Notes under the pieces: generated by a model
Told to the model about the DNA's origin: nothing
Databases searched by the model: none
What the model saw: only the letters and a program-made list of their open reading frames with translations
Made by a program: the position numbers and the translations under genes
In this document: piece by piece, positions 1 to 5,633 of the stretch
Position numbering within the stretch: the first letter of the stretch is position 1
Layout of the letters: each line of letters starts with the position of its first letter
From: Geobacter sp. UBA6802
Lineage (GTDB): Bacteria > Desulfobacterota > Desulfuromonadia > Geobacterales > Pseudopelobacteraceae
NCBI GenBank assembly: GCA_002452325.1
Contig: DKFG01000254.1
Location: forward strand, 632 to 6,264
DNA: 5,633 nucleotides
Direction of reading: 5' to 3'

Positions 1-223
1 TGGAGATGATCGGAATCACCTTGCCGCGCAGGTTGATGATGCCTTCAACATAGTGCGGGGTATTGGGCATCTTGGTGATACCGGGCATTCTGATGATTTC
101 ACGAACCTTCAACACTTCAACGCCATACTCTTCACTGCTCAGCATGAAACAGACCAGTTGGATCAGCTGATCTCCACCGGACACAGTTACATCTCCGCTT
201 TTTACCAGGGCTGTACTTGACAT
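1..223 (-). CDS. cheW: CheW-type chemotaxis coupling protein (N-terminal 74 codons, 3' end outside the window)
   Basis: CheW is a cytoplasmic scaffold that links methyl-accepting chemotaxis receptors to the histidine kinase CheA. The visible 74 residues begin MSSTALVKSGD. After a short polar leader they enter the CheW beta fold: LIQLVCFMLSSEEYGVEV (residues 20-37), then KVREIIRMPGITKMPNTPHY (39-58), then GIINLRGKVIPII (61-73). The last block is the conserved NLRG-x-(I/V)-(I/V)-P signature of the family. A full CheW is usually about 150-170 residues, so roughly half is present, and the reading frame is still open at base 1. The ATG at 221-223 is preceded by a strong GGAGGAGG Shine-Dalgarno sequence. 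No CheA, receptor or CheY is seen in the window. The residues shown could also be a CheW-like domain of a larger protein such as CheV, but an N-terminal CheW domain with such a short leader makes a stand-alone CheW most likely. Confidence 0.93.
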   Translation of the reverse strand, partial: MSSTALVKSGDVTVSGGDQLIQLVCFMLSSEEYGVEVLKVREIIRMPGITKMPNTPHYVEGIINLRGKVIPIIS

Positions 224-228
224 TGAAA

Positions 229-236
229 CCTCCTCC
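229..236 (-). promoter_or_regulatory. Shine-Dalgarno site of cheW
   Basis: On the minus strand the sequence reads GGAGGAGG, then TTTCA, then the ATG. This near-perfect anti-16S match at 5 nt spacing fixes the cheW start at 223. It is much stronger than the ribosome binding sites of the other genes in the window. Confidence 0.85.
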
Positions 237-265
237 ATGAGGGAATATGGCTGATCGACGGCTGA

Positions 266-293
266 ATCATAGCATAGAATTCTAAAAGGTGAA
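266..293 (-). promoter_or_regulatory. Candidate sigma70-type promoter for cheW
   Basis: On the minus strand a TTCACC box (288-293, four of six matches to TTGACA) is followed after 16 nt by TATGAT (266-271, five of six matches to TATAAT). Transcription would start near 258-260, giving a leader of about 35 nt that contains the strong cheW ribosome binding site. It lies in the 90-bp gap between the ubiD-family stop and cheW, which suggests cheW can be transcribed independently of the upstream gene. This is prediction by eye only. I saw no convincing hairpin terminator in the gap, so read-through from ubiD remains possible. Confidence 0.4.
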
Positions 294-313
294 GCGGGAA
301 ACGTAGCCGACTG

Positions 314-2161
314 TCAGAACAGACCGTACAATGGTCCGCCCGCTGCAGCCAGTTCTTCCACTTTGCGTACCAAAGCAGGCTCCTCTTCAAGGGGCGGCGC
401 ATGGAACGGCTTACTGCGGGCATCAATCACCAGCGGCCCGCTGCAGCCCCAATGACGCTGCCTGAAACTGCCACCAACGCCATACAGATCACTGGCCGGA
501 TTGGAACGGGTAAAGCAAACCCACAGGAAGTTATCCAGAGTGGCGCTGCAGAACCTGCTGTCATCAACCACCACCACCAGGGCAATCCCCTCCGGTACGG
601 GGCACTGCTGCCAGAAGCTGCAGAGCTGTTCTACAGCCGGGTCAGACTCGCCCGGCGCCAGTGCTGCTGCCCTGCCCTGCAGCACCAGCACACCGGGCAG
701 GGCCAGGGCCGGTTCCGACCATCCTTCCGGCAGGGCAAGCCCTGAAGGCAGCTCGATGCAGAGGCTACGCCGTTTGGGACCTGCAGCAGCGATTACCAGC
801 TTTGAACCACTGTTCAGACTGCCGCCGGAATAATCAAGCGTGTCGATGGTGGTGGCAGTCTGAAAGTGCAGATCCTGCTGCCAGTCCACTCGCTCCAGCA
901 GATGCTGCAGCACCGCATCAACACCGTGAATATCCAGGGCCGGGTTATCCTGCTCTGCAACGATCAGCAGGTATTTGGCCAGCGACAGCTGGCCCTGCCC
1001 CAGAATCGCATTGGCCTGGGTCAGCAGTTCACGGGGCCGGGTCACCCCGTCGTAGGGGGTGTACCGCTCGGAGCCGATAGCCAGCAGCAGCGGATGCACA
1101 CCGGCCGCATCAACCGCATGCACCGCCTTTACCCCGTGCAGCACCGTGGGGATCAGTTCACCGGTCAGGTCATGGATAAAGGCGCCAAACGAGGTATCCT
1201 CCTGAGGAGGGCGCCCCACGGTGGTAAAGGGCCAGATCGCATCGGCCCGGTGATAGACCGCCTCAACCTCGATGAACGGAAACGGATGCACCAAACTGTA
1301 ATACCCCAGGTGGTCGCCAAATGGTCCTTCCGGCAGTGTGGCGGTCGGATCAATGGAACCAACAATGCAGAAATCAGCCTCTGAGGGCAGCGGCAGCTGA
1401 CCCGGCAACTGCGCCATGGTCATCCGGTGGCCTCCAAGCAGACCGGCAAAGGAGAGTTCCGGCATCCCTTCCGGCAGCGGCATGACTGCAGCAACAGTCA
1501 TTGAGGGCGCTCCACCCACAAAGACATTCACCTTCAACCGCTCGCCACGGGCAATGGCCTGCTGATGATGCACCCCGATACCACGGTGGATCTGATAATG
1601 CAGACCTGCCTGGCGATCAGGCACAAACCGGTTGCCGGAGATCTGCACCCGATACATGCCCAGGTTTGACGTGCCAAAGCCGGGCTTTGCCGGATCTTCG
1701 CTGTAGACCTGCGGCAGGGTAATAAAGGCACCGCCATCTCTGGGCCAGGAGATCAGCTGCGGCAGCTGGGCAAGGGTGGTGGTGCAGGCCAGAGCCGGGG
1801 CCTGATCAGCAGAGACACGACGTGGCAGCAGATGCAAAGCGCCAAAAGGGGCTTTTAGCAGACCGGCCGGTTCACGCAGGGCCTGCAGCGGGTTGACCTT
1901 CAGCTTTACCAGCGCTTCGATGGTGCGCAGCGTATCACGGAAGATAAAGCGGGTCCGCTCCAATGTGCCGAAAAGATTACCCAGCAATGGAAACGCAGAC
2001 CCGGTCACATTGGTGAATAAAAGTGCCGGACCACCGGCACGGTAGACCCGCCTCTGGATCATACCAACCTCAAGATTGGCATCAACCGGCAGCGTAATTC
2101 GGCACAGCATGCCGTGTTGTTCAAGATCGGCAACGGTTTCCTGCAGATTTCGGTAGCCCAT
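314..2161 (-). CDS. ubiD: UbiD-family prenylated-FMN-dependent decarboxylase, probably menaquinone-type
   Basis: UbiD-family enzymes reversibly decarboxylate aromatic or unsaturated acids using prenylated FMN supplied by UbiX. They serve ubiquinone or menaquinone (futalosine route) synthesis or aromatic catabolism, in the cytoplasm. The 615-residue protein starts with the typical N-terminus (MGYRNLQETVADLEQHGMLC, then RI). SNLGMYRVQ (165-173) supplies the cofactor-site Asn166 and Arg171, QIHRG follows at 190-194, and PEGPFGDHLGYY (277-288) supplies the catalytic acid pair Glu278 and Asp283. TVGRPPQED (314-322) and FTRSNPASDLYG (550-561) are further family signatures. It is longer than E. coli UbiD (about 497 residues), resembling the roughly 600-residue menaquinone-linked homologues; the extra length lies mainly around residues 430-525. 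The usual metal-binding Glu before the PEGP motif appears to be Val267. The ribosome binding site is weak (ATGAGCTGACAC before the ATG), but the start fits the family. No ubiX, ubiA or mqn gene is visible, so the substrate is inferred; a catabolic decarboxylase is the alternative. Confidence 0.88.
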   Translation of the reverse strand: MGYRNLQETVADLEQHGMLCRITLPVDANLEVGMIQRRVYRAGGPALLFTNVTGSAFPLLGNLFGTLERTRFIFRDTLRTIEALVKLKVNPLQALREPAGLLKAPFGALHLLPRRVSADQAPALACTTTLAQLPQLISWPRDGGAFITLPQVYSEDPAKPGFGTSNLGMYRVQISGNRFVPDRQAGLHYQIHRGIGVHHQQAIARGERLKVNVFVGGAPSMTVAAVMPLPEGMPELSFAGLLGGHRMTMAQLPGQLPLPSEADFCIVGSIDPTATLPEGPFGDHLGYYSLVHPFPFIEVEAVYHRADAIWPFTTVGRPPQEDTSFGAFIHDLTGELIPTVLHGVKAVHAVDAAGVHPLLLAIGSERYTPYDGVTRPRELLTQANAILGQGQLSLAKYLLIVAEQDNPALDIHGVDAVLQHLLERVDWQQDLHFQTATTIDTLDYSGGSLNSGSKLVIAAAGPKRRSLCIELPSGLALPEGWSEPALALPGVLVLQGRAAALAPGESDPAVEQLCSFWQQCPVPEGIALVVVVDDSRFCSATLDNFLWVCFTRSNPASDLYGVGGSFRQRHWGCSGPLVIDARSKPFHAPPLEEEPALVRKVEELAAAGGPLYGLF

Positions 2162-2195
2162 GTGTCAGCTCATTTCTTTCTGGTTTTTAACGCCG

Positions 2196-2206
2196 GATAC
2201 GGTATC
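2196..2206. repeat. Short perfect palindrome GATAC-G-GTATC in the divergent promoter region
   Basis: Two 5-bp arms flank one central base. The palindrome overlaps the candidate leftward -10 box (2199-2204) and the first rightward TATCAT (2203-2208). A repressor bound here could control both genes, but 5-bp arms arise by chance often enough that this is only a candidate operator. Confidence 0.3.
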
Positions 2207-2244
2207 ATCTGCACCACAGCAATTCAAGCCGCCTGTTATCATAC

Positions 2245-2262
2245 TTAACCTTAACCTTAACC
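2245..2262 (+). repeat. Three perfect tandem TTAACC hexamers just before the kinase start
   Basis: TTAACC is repeated three times without a mismatch, ending 7 nt before the ATG at 2270. The array fills the place where a Shine-Dalgarno sequence should be, and none is present between it and the start codon. A hexamer array could change length by replication slippage and so alter spacing between promoter or leader elements and the start codon. It could also be a direct-repeat protein-binding site. One period places a TAA in frame with the kinase at 2258-2260, so no longer N-terminus is possible upstream. Confidence 0.8.
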
Positions 2263-2269
2263 TGTCCCT

Positions 2270-4789
2270 ATGATCCGTCCATCCATTTTCAGAAAACTAC
2301 TGATTGCCTCGTTGCTGATGGCCCTGTTGCCTTTGCTGACAGCCGCACTGGTCCTTTTTTCCGGGCTTGAGCAGGTGCGGGACAAGCTGGCCCTTGAGAT
2401 CAGCAGCAGTGCAGAACAGCAGGCTGCTGAAGGACTGCAGATGCGGGCCCGTCAGGTGGCTGAATCGATCACCGATTTTTTGAACCGCCGAGAAGACGAC
2501 TTGCGCTTCTTAAGCCTCTTTGCCACACAGGACAAGGTGCTGCTCTCATTCTGGCAGCAGCACCGCAGCCAAATCTGGGAACGCCGTAAAAGCCCTGACG
2601 GCACCATTGCTGAAGTGCGGGAATGGCTGCCCCTGTACCGCTCCTTTGCCCTGATCAACGCCTCGGGCCAGGAACAGATGGTGATGAAGGATGGCCGTTT
2701 TCTTGACCCTGACGAACTGCGCGATGTCTCCCTGCCGGAACAGACCGAATTCAAGAGTGAAACCTATTTCAGCGAGATCAAAAAACTGCAGCCGGGGGAG
2801 ATCCATGTCACCCGCGTCACCGGCTTCCATGTCAACAAACACCAGCAGCTGGCCGGGGCCGATGAACCGGAGCATGCCTACGGCATACACTATCAGGGGG
2901 TTATCCGCTTCGGCACTCCCCTCCACAATGCACAGGGACGCTTTATCGGGGCCTTTGTCATCTCCCTGGATCATCGCCATCTGATGGAGTTTAGCCAGCA
3001 TATCGATCCAGGCCCCCGTTTTTCAACAGTGTTTCCTTCCTACAAAAGCGGTAATTACGCCTTCCTGTTTGATGACGAGGGCTGGATCATCACCCACCCC
3101 AAGCTGTGGGATATACGCGGCGTTGACCAGCATGGCCGGCTGGTTCCCCCCTACACCCGCAAGTCCACCCTGGAAGAGGTGGCCATGGGAACCATTCCGT
3201 TCAATCTCGACCATGCCGCCTTTATCCACCCCAACTACCCGGTGGCGGCGGCACTGGTGCGCCAGCAGAAGTACGGGGTGGTGGAGTTGACCAATGTGGG
3301 CGGATCACGCAAGATCATGGCCTACGCCCCGATCCTCTACAGCACCGGCCCGTATCAAAAACACGGGATCTTCGTCGGTGTCACTATCGGCTATCAGGTC
3401 GATCAGTTCCAGCAGCAGGCCAATGTCGGCAGTCGTCTGATAACCACCAAACTCAAAGAGTACCGTCAACAAAGCAGCATGTTTCTGCTGGTGACCGTCC
3501 TGATTGCCGCTCTTGCAGCCTGGTTGCTGACCCGGAGCATCCTGCGCCCGCTGCAGCGTCTGCGTGACGGCGTACGCAAACTGCAGAACGACGACATCGG
3601 CAGCCGGGTGCCGGTGAGCGGTGACGACGAGCTGACTGAACTGGCCACATCCTTTAATGCCATGGCAGCAGAACTTGAGCAGCGTAAAGCCAACCTGATC
3701 GCTACGCTGGAGCAGCTTCAGGAATCCCGCCAGGCGATCCTGGATGAACGCAACTTCAAAGAGAGTATTCTGGAAAGTATCTCCAGTGCCATCACTACCT
3801 TTGCCCCTGATGGTTCCCTTACCTCACGCAACAGCACCCTTGATCGTTTTCTTGGTCAAAAATGTCCATTGGGCAGCCATTACGCCACTGTCTTTAAAGG
3901 ATGGGAGCCGATACCTGCCAGAATTGAGCAGGCCTTTACCGAAGGAACCGGCTATGGCCGGGCCCCCTTGCAGCTTGAGCAGAACGGTATCATTCAGCAT
4001 TTTGATGTGGGGATTTTCCCGATTGGTGAGCATGCAGAACGAGGCCTGACGGTCACCCTGCGGGATGAGACCATCCGTGAAGAGCTACGGGAAGAGACCG
4101 TCCGGCTGGAGCGGCTGGCCTCGCTGGGTAAACTGGCAGCCGGTATCTCCCATGAGATCCGTAACCCTCTCACCGGCATCTCGTTACTGCTGGATGATCT
4201 GCATGACCGGGCCCAGTTGGGTGACAAAGATCGCGAGATGCTGACCAAGGCCATGGCAGAGATTGAGCGGATGGAGCGGCTGATCTCGGCGCTGCTGACC
4301 TTTGCTGCCCCGCCCCGTTCACGCTTTACCCCTGGCGATCCCGGTGAAGCAGCCGAGGATGTAGTCATGCTGATGCAGCGTCCCTGTCAGCGTCAGGGGG
4401 TTGCCCTGACCCTTGAGCGAAAACCGTTGCCTGCCTGCCTAATTGATGCTGAAAAGATCCGCCAGGCTCTGCTCAATCTGCTGAAAAACGCCCTGGAGGC
4501 ACTGCCCCTTGGGGGTACCATCGGCATAGCCATCAACCATGATGCAGATGATGCCCTGATCACCGTCAGAGACTCTGGTCACGGCATTCCCAGCCAGGAT
4601 CTGCCACTGATCTTTGAGCCGTTCTTTACCCGTAAAGGGGCCGGTACCGGGCTTGGACTCTCCATTACCAGACAGATCATTGAAGAACATGGCGGTTCTA
4701 TAAGTGTAAGCTCAGAGCCGGTTCACGGCACCAGCTTCATGATACGGTTACCCCTGCTGCAGGCAGATCAGGAAACTGTTTCAACATGA
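2270..4789 (+). CDS. Membrane sensor histidine kinase (Cache-like sensor, HAMP, PAS, HisKA, HATPase_c)
   Basis: This 839-residue inner-membrane kinase would sense a periplasmic signal, autophosphorylate on His628 and pass the phosphate to a response regulator, which is not visible here. Domains in order: TM1 at about 8-31; a periplasmic region at about 32-402; TM2 at about 403-421; HAMP at about 420-472 (ILRPL, then DELTELATSFN); a coiled stretch to about 495; PAS at about 496-600 (NFKESILESISSAITTFAPD); HisKA at about 614-678 with H-box SHEIRNPL (627-634); and an ATPase domain with N-box NLLKNALEA (736-744), G1 DSGHGIP (768-774), F-box FEPFF (782-786) and G2 GAGTGLGL (790-797). All catalytic boxes are intact. 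The periplasmic part looks like a double Cache sensor: HYQGVIRFGTPLHNAQGRFI (207-226) and FLFDDEGWIITHPKLWDIRG (265-284) resemble the two subdomain cores. There is no receiver domain. The ligand is unknown. The start lacks a Shine-Dalgarno sequence, but an in-frame stop at 2258 and the immediate TM segment support ATG 2270. A second kinase follows after 60 bp. Confidence 0.95.
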   Translation: MIRPSIFRKLLIASLLMALLPLLTAALVLFSGLEQVRDKLALEISSSAEQQAAEGLQMRARQVAESITDFLNRREDDLRFLSLFATQDKVLLSFWQQHRSQIWERRKSPDGTIAEVREWLPLYRSFALINASGQEQMVMKDGRFLDPDELRDVSLPEQTEFKSETYFSEIKKLQPGEIHVTRVTGFHVNKHQQLAGADEPEHAYGIHYQGVIRFGTPLHNAQGRFIGAFVISLDHRHLMEFSQHIDPGPRFSTVFPSYKSGNYAFLFDDEGWIITHPKLWDIRGVDQHGRLVPPYTRKSTLEEVAMGTIPFNLDHAAFIHPNYPVAAALVRQQKYGVVELTNVGGSRKIMAYAPILYSTGPYQKHGIFVGVTIGYQVDQFQQQANVGSRLITTKLKEYRQQSSMFLLVTVLIAALAAWLLTRSILRPLQRLRDGVRKLQNDDIGSRVPVSGDDELTELATSFNAMAAELEQRKANLIATLEQLQESRQAILDERNFKESILESISSAITTFAPDGSLTSRNSTLDRFLGQKCPLGSHYATVFKGWEPIPARIEQAFTEGTGYGRAPLQLEQNGIIQHFDVGIFPIGEHAERGLTVTLRDETIREELREETVRLERLASLGKLAAGISHEIRNPLTGISLLLDDLHDRAQLGDKDREMLTKAMAEIERMERLISALLTFAAPPRSRFTPGDPGEAAEDVVMLMQRPCQRQGVALTLERKPLPACLIDAEKIRQALLNLLKNALEALPLGGTIGIAINHDADDALITVRDSGHGIPSQDLPLIFEPFFTRKGAGTGLGLSITRQIIEEHGGSISVSSEPVHGTSFMIRLPLLQADQETVST

Positions 4790-4848
4790 CAAAGCCTGTA
4801 ATTACTGGTATAGCCAGCCTGCATAATCTTTCTGCCACCAAGGGGTAG
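4786..4848 (+). CDS. Possible 20-codon coupling ORF between the two kinases
   Basis: The frame opens with an ATG that overlaps the kinase stop (ATGA at 4786-4789) and closes with TAG at 4846-4848, one base before the GTG start of the next kinase at 4850. It encodes a 20-residue peptide starting MTKPVITGIASL, with no recognised family and no TM segment. An AGGA at 4770-4773 lies 12 nt upstream, which is far for a Shine-Dalgarno sequence, but ribosomes ending the first kinase could restart here. If translated, its likely role is to carry ribosomes to the second kinase rather than to make a functional peptide. It may equally be spacer that happens to be open. Confidence 0.25.
   Translation: MTKPVITGIASLHNLSATKG
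4840..4845 (+). promoter_or_regulatory. Ribosome binding site deciding the GTG start of the second kinase
   Basis: AAGGGG lies 4 nt before the GTG at 4850. It is the only purine-rich match near a candidate start and supports GTG 4850 over the in-frame ATG at 4889, which is preceded by AT-rich sequence with no Shine-Dalgarno match. The spacing is slightly short. Confidence 0.5.
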
Positions 4849-4849
4849 T

Positions 4850-5633
4850 GTGAAACAACCATTCAACAGCATACCTGGCCAAAAATCCATGTTCACCCTG
4901 TTTCTGGGGCGTTTTCTGCCGCTTGCCCTGTTTACCCTGCTGGCGGGCGGGGCAATTTTTCTGATCGAACGCAAGAGCCACCTGGATCTGCTCTACAAAT
5001 ACGGCACTATCCAATCCCATGCTGAACAATCTCCATTAACCATCGCCCTTGAACAACACCATATTATGACCATTTCAGTGGTTACGCTGCTGGCACTGAT
5101 ACTTGCCGCACCCATTGCCTGGTTTCGCGCTGCACGTCAACGGCATGATATGATTGTTGAACATTTGAACCGGGAAAATCTACGCAGTATCAAGCTGCTG
5201 CTTGATTCAACCATTGAGGGAATCTACGGCACTGATGAAGCAGGCCATTGCATCCTTGCCAACCGTTCCTGCGCCAACCTGTTGGGCTATGCCCACCCTG
5301 AACAGTTGTTGGGAAAAGAGATGCACCGCCTGATGCACCACAGCCATGCCGATGGCAGCCCTTACCCTGTATCAGAATGCAGGGCTCATCAGATGGTAAA
5401 CTCAGGTTCAGCACCGATACTGGTTACCGATGAAGTATTCTGGCGCCAGGATGGCAGTTGTTTTCCGGTATCCTACAGCGTCCACCCGATTCGGGAAGAT
5501 GGCGTTACTATCGGCATGGTCTGCACCTTTGTGGATATCTCTGAACGCCGCCTGCTTGAAGATCAGTTACGCCATGCACAGAAGATGGAGGCGGTCGGGC
5601 AGCTGGCAGGTGGCATTGCCCATGACTTTAACA
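4850..5633 (+). CDS. PAS-domain membrane histidine kinase (N-terminal 261 codons, truncated by the window end)
   Basis: The visible part has TM1 at about 15-38, a short periplasmic loop of about 33 residues, and TM2 at about 72-92. A linker leads to a PAS domain at about 113-230 (LLLDSTIEGIYGTDEAGHC, then HADGSPYPVSECR at 166-178, ending VCTFVDISERR at 224-234). The start of HisKA follows: QKMEAVGQLAGGIAHDFN (244-261), with phospho-acceptor His258. The AHDFN H-box differs from the SHEIRNPL box of the preceding kinase; in related proteins it is followed by an ATPase domain and often a C-terminal receiver, both beyond the window here. With so small a periplasmic loop, sensing probably occurs in the membrane or the cytosolic PAS. 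The GTG start is chosen for its AAGGGG site; an in-frame TAG at 4811-4813 blocks longer forms, and ATG 4889 would still keep TM1. The gene probably forms an operon with the kinase upstream, 60 bp away. Confidence 0.88.
   Translation, partial: MKQPFNSIPGQKSMFTLFLGRFLPLALFTLLAGGAIFLIERKSHLDLLYKYGTIQSHAEQSPLTIALEQHHIMTISVVTLLALILAAPIAWFRAARQRHDMIVEHLNRENLRSIKLLLDSTIEGIYGTDEAGHCILANRSCANLLGYAHPEQLLGKEMHRLMHHSHADGSPYPVSECRAHQMVNSGSAPILVTDEVFWRQDGSCFPVSYSVHPIREDGVTIGMVCTFVDISERRLLEDQLRHAQKMEAVGQLAGGIAHDFN

Larger units (their letters stand above)
2162..2269. promoter_or_regulatory. Divergent intergenic region between the ubiD-family gene and the histidine kinase
   Basis: This 108-bp gap must carry transcription signals for both divergent genes. 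Leftward, TTGAAT (2222-2227) and TACCGT (2199-2204), 17 nt apart, form a possible ubiD promoter with a good -35 and a poor -10 box. Rightward, TATCAT occurs at both 2203-2208 and 2237-2242 as possible -10 boxes, without a convincing -35 box for either. I saw no sigma54 (GG-N10-GC) element that I would defend. A GATAC-G-GTATC palindrome overlaps the leftward -10 box, and a TTAACC triplication sits next to the kinase start. The region's role is certain only from gene orientation; the individual boxes are tentative. Confidence 0.45.

Noticed and set aside
224..313. Rho-independent terminator between the ubiD-family gene and cheW
   Set aside because: No GC-rich hairpin with a following T-run could be found on the minus strand; the T-rich stretch there fits a promoter spacer better.
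661..1384. Long plus-strand reading frames opposite the ubiD-family gene (139 and 172 codons)
   Set aside because: They are antisense to a gene with clear family motifs, their translations are rich in Gln, Pro and Arg with no recognisable domain, and GC-rich codon bias readily opens such frames.
2245..2262. TTAACC repeats as a telomere or CRISPR-like array
   Set aside because: Only three 6-bp copies without spacers; far too short for CRISPR, and the setting is an ordinary intergenic gap.
2546..3001. 151-codon minus-strand frame inside the first kinase
   Set aside because: It lies opposite a continuous kinase coding region and has no domain or supporting ribosome binding site; it is a shadow frame.
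4805..4817. CTGG-TATAG-CCAG hairpin after the first kinase as a terminator
   Set aside because: The stem is only 4 bp and no T-run follows, so it is unlikely to stop transcription between the two kinases.
4802..5029. Minus-strand frames opposite the start of the second kinase (68 and 75 codons)
   Set aside because: The plus strand encodes a kinase with TM segments, PAS and an H-box in one uninterrupted frame from 4850 to the window end; the minus-strand frames are low-complexity shadows.

Overview
The window is about 55% GC and densely coded, with gene order cheW (minus, partial) - ubiD-family decarboxylase (minus) - divergent gap - sensor histidine kinase (plus) - second sensor histidine kinase (plus, partial). 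The long Cache/HAMP/PAS kinase, the stand-alone CheW and a roughly 600-residue UbiD homologue of the kind annotated in menaquinone-using anaerobes suggest a Geobacter-like deltaproteobacterium (Desulfuromonadota). This placement is inferred from gene style and base composition; no phylogenetic marker is present.

Minus-strand half (1-2161): a complete 615-residue UbiD-family (de)carboxylase reads leftward and is followed after 97 bp by the first 74 codons of a CheW chemotaxis coupling protein. cheW has a strong ribosome binding site and a plausible promoter of its own, so the two genes need not be one functional operon. The decarboxylase keeps the catalytic Arg-Glu-Asp set of prenylated-FMN enzymes, but by my alignment it has Val where a metal-binding Glu is usual.

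Divergent gap (2162-2269): 108 bp between ubiD and the first kinase. It contains a short palindrome, weak promoter-like hexamers, and three perfect tandem TTAACC copies that occupy the place where the kinase's ribosome binding site would normally be.

Plus-strand half (2270-5633): a complete 839-residue membrane histidine kinase (TM, large periplasmic Cache-like sensor, TM, HAMP, PAS, HisKA, HATPase_c) is followed after 60 bp by a second kinase (two TM segments, PAS, start of HisKA) cut off by the window end just after its phospho-acceptor His. A 20-codon reading frame starts inside the first kinase's stop codon and ends one base before the GTG start of the second, which could pass translation from one gene to the next. 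No response regulator lies between the kinases or within the window; a partner may lie downstream. There are no RNA genes, mobile elements or CRISPR arrays that I can support, and I see no clearly novel system.
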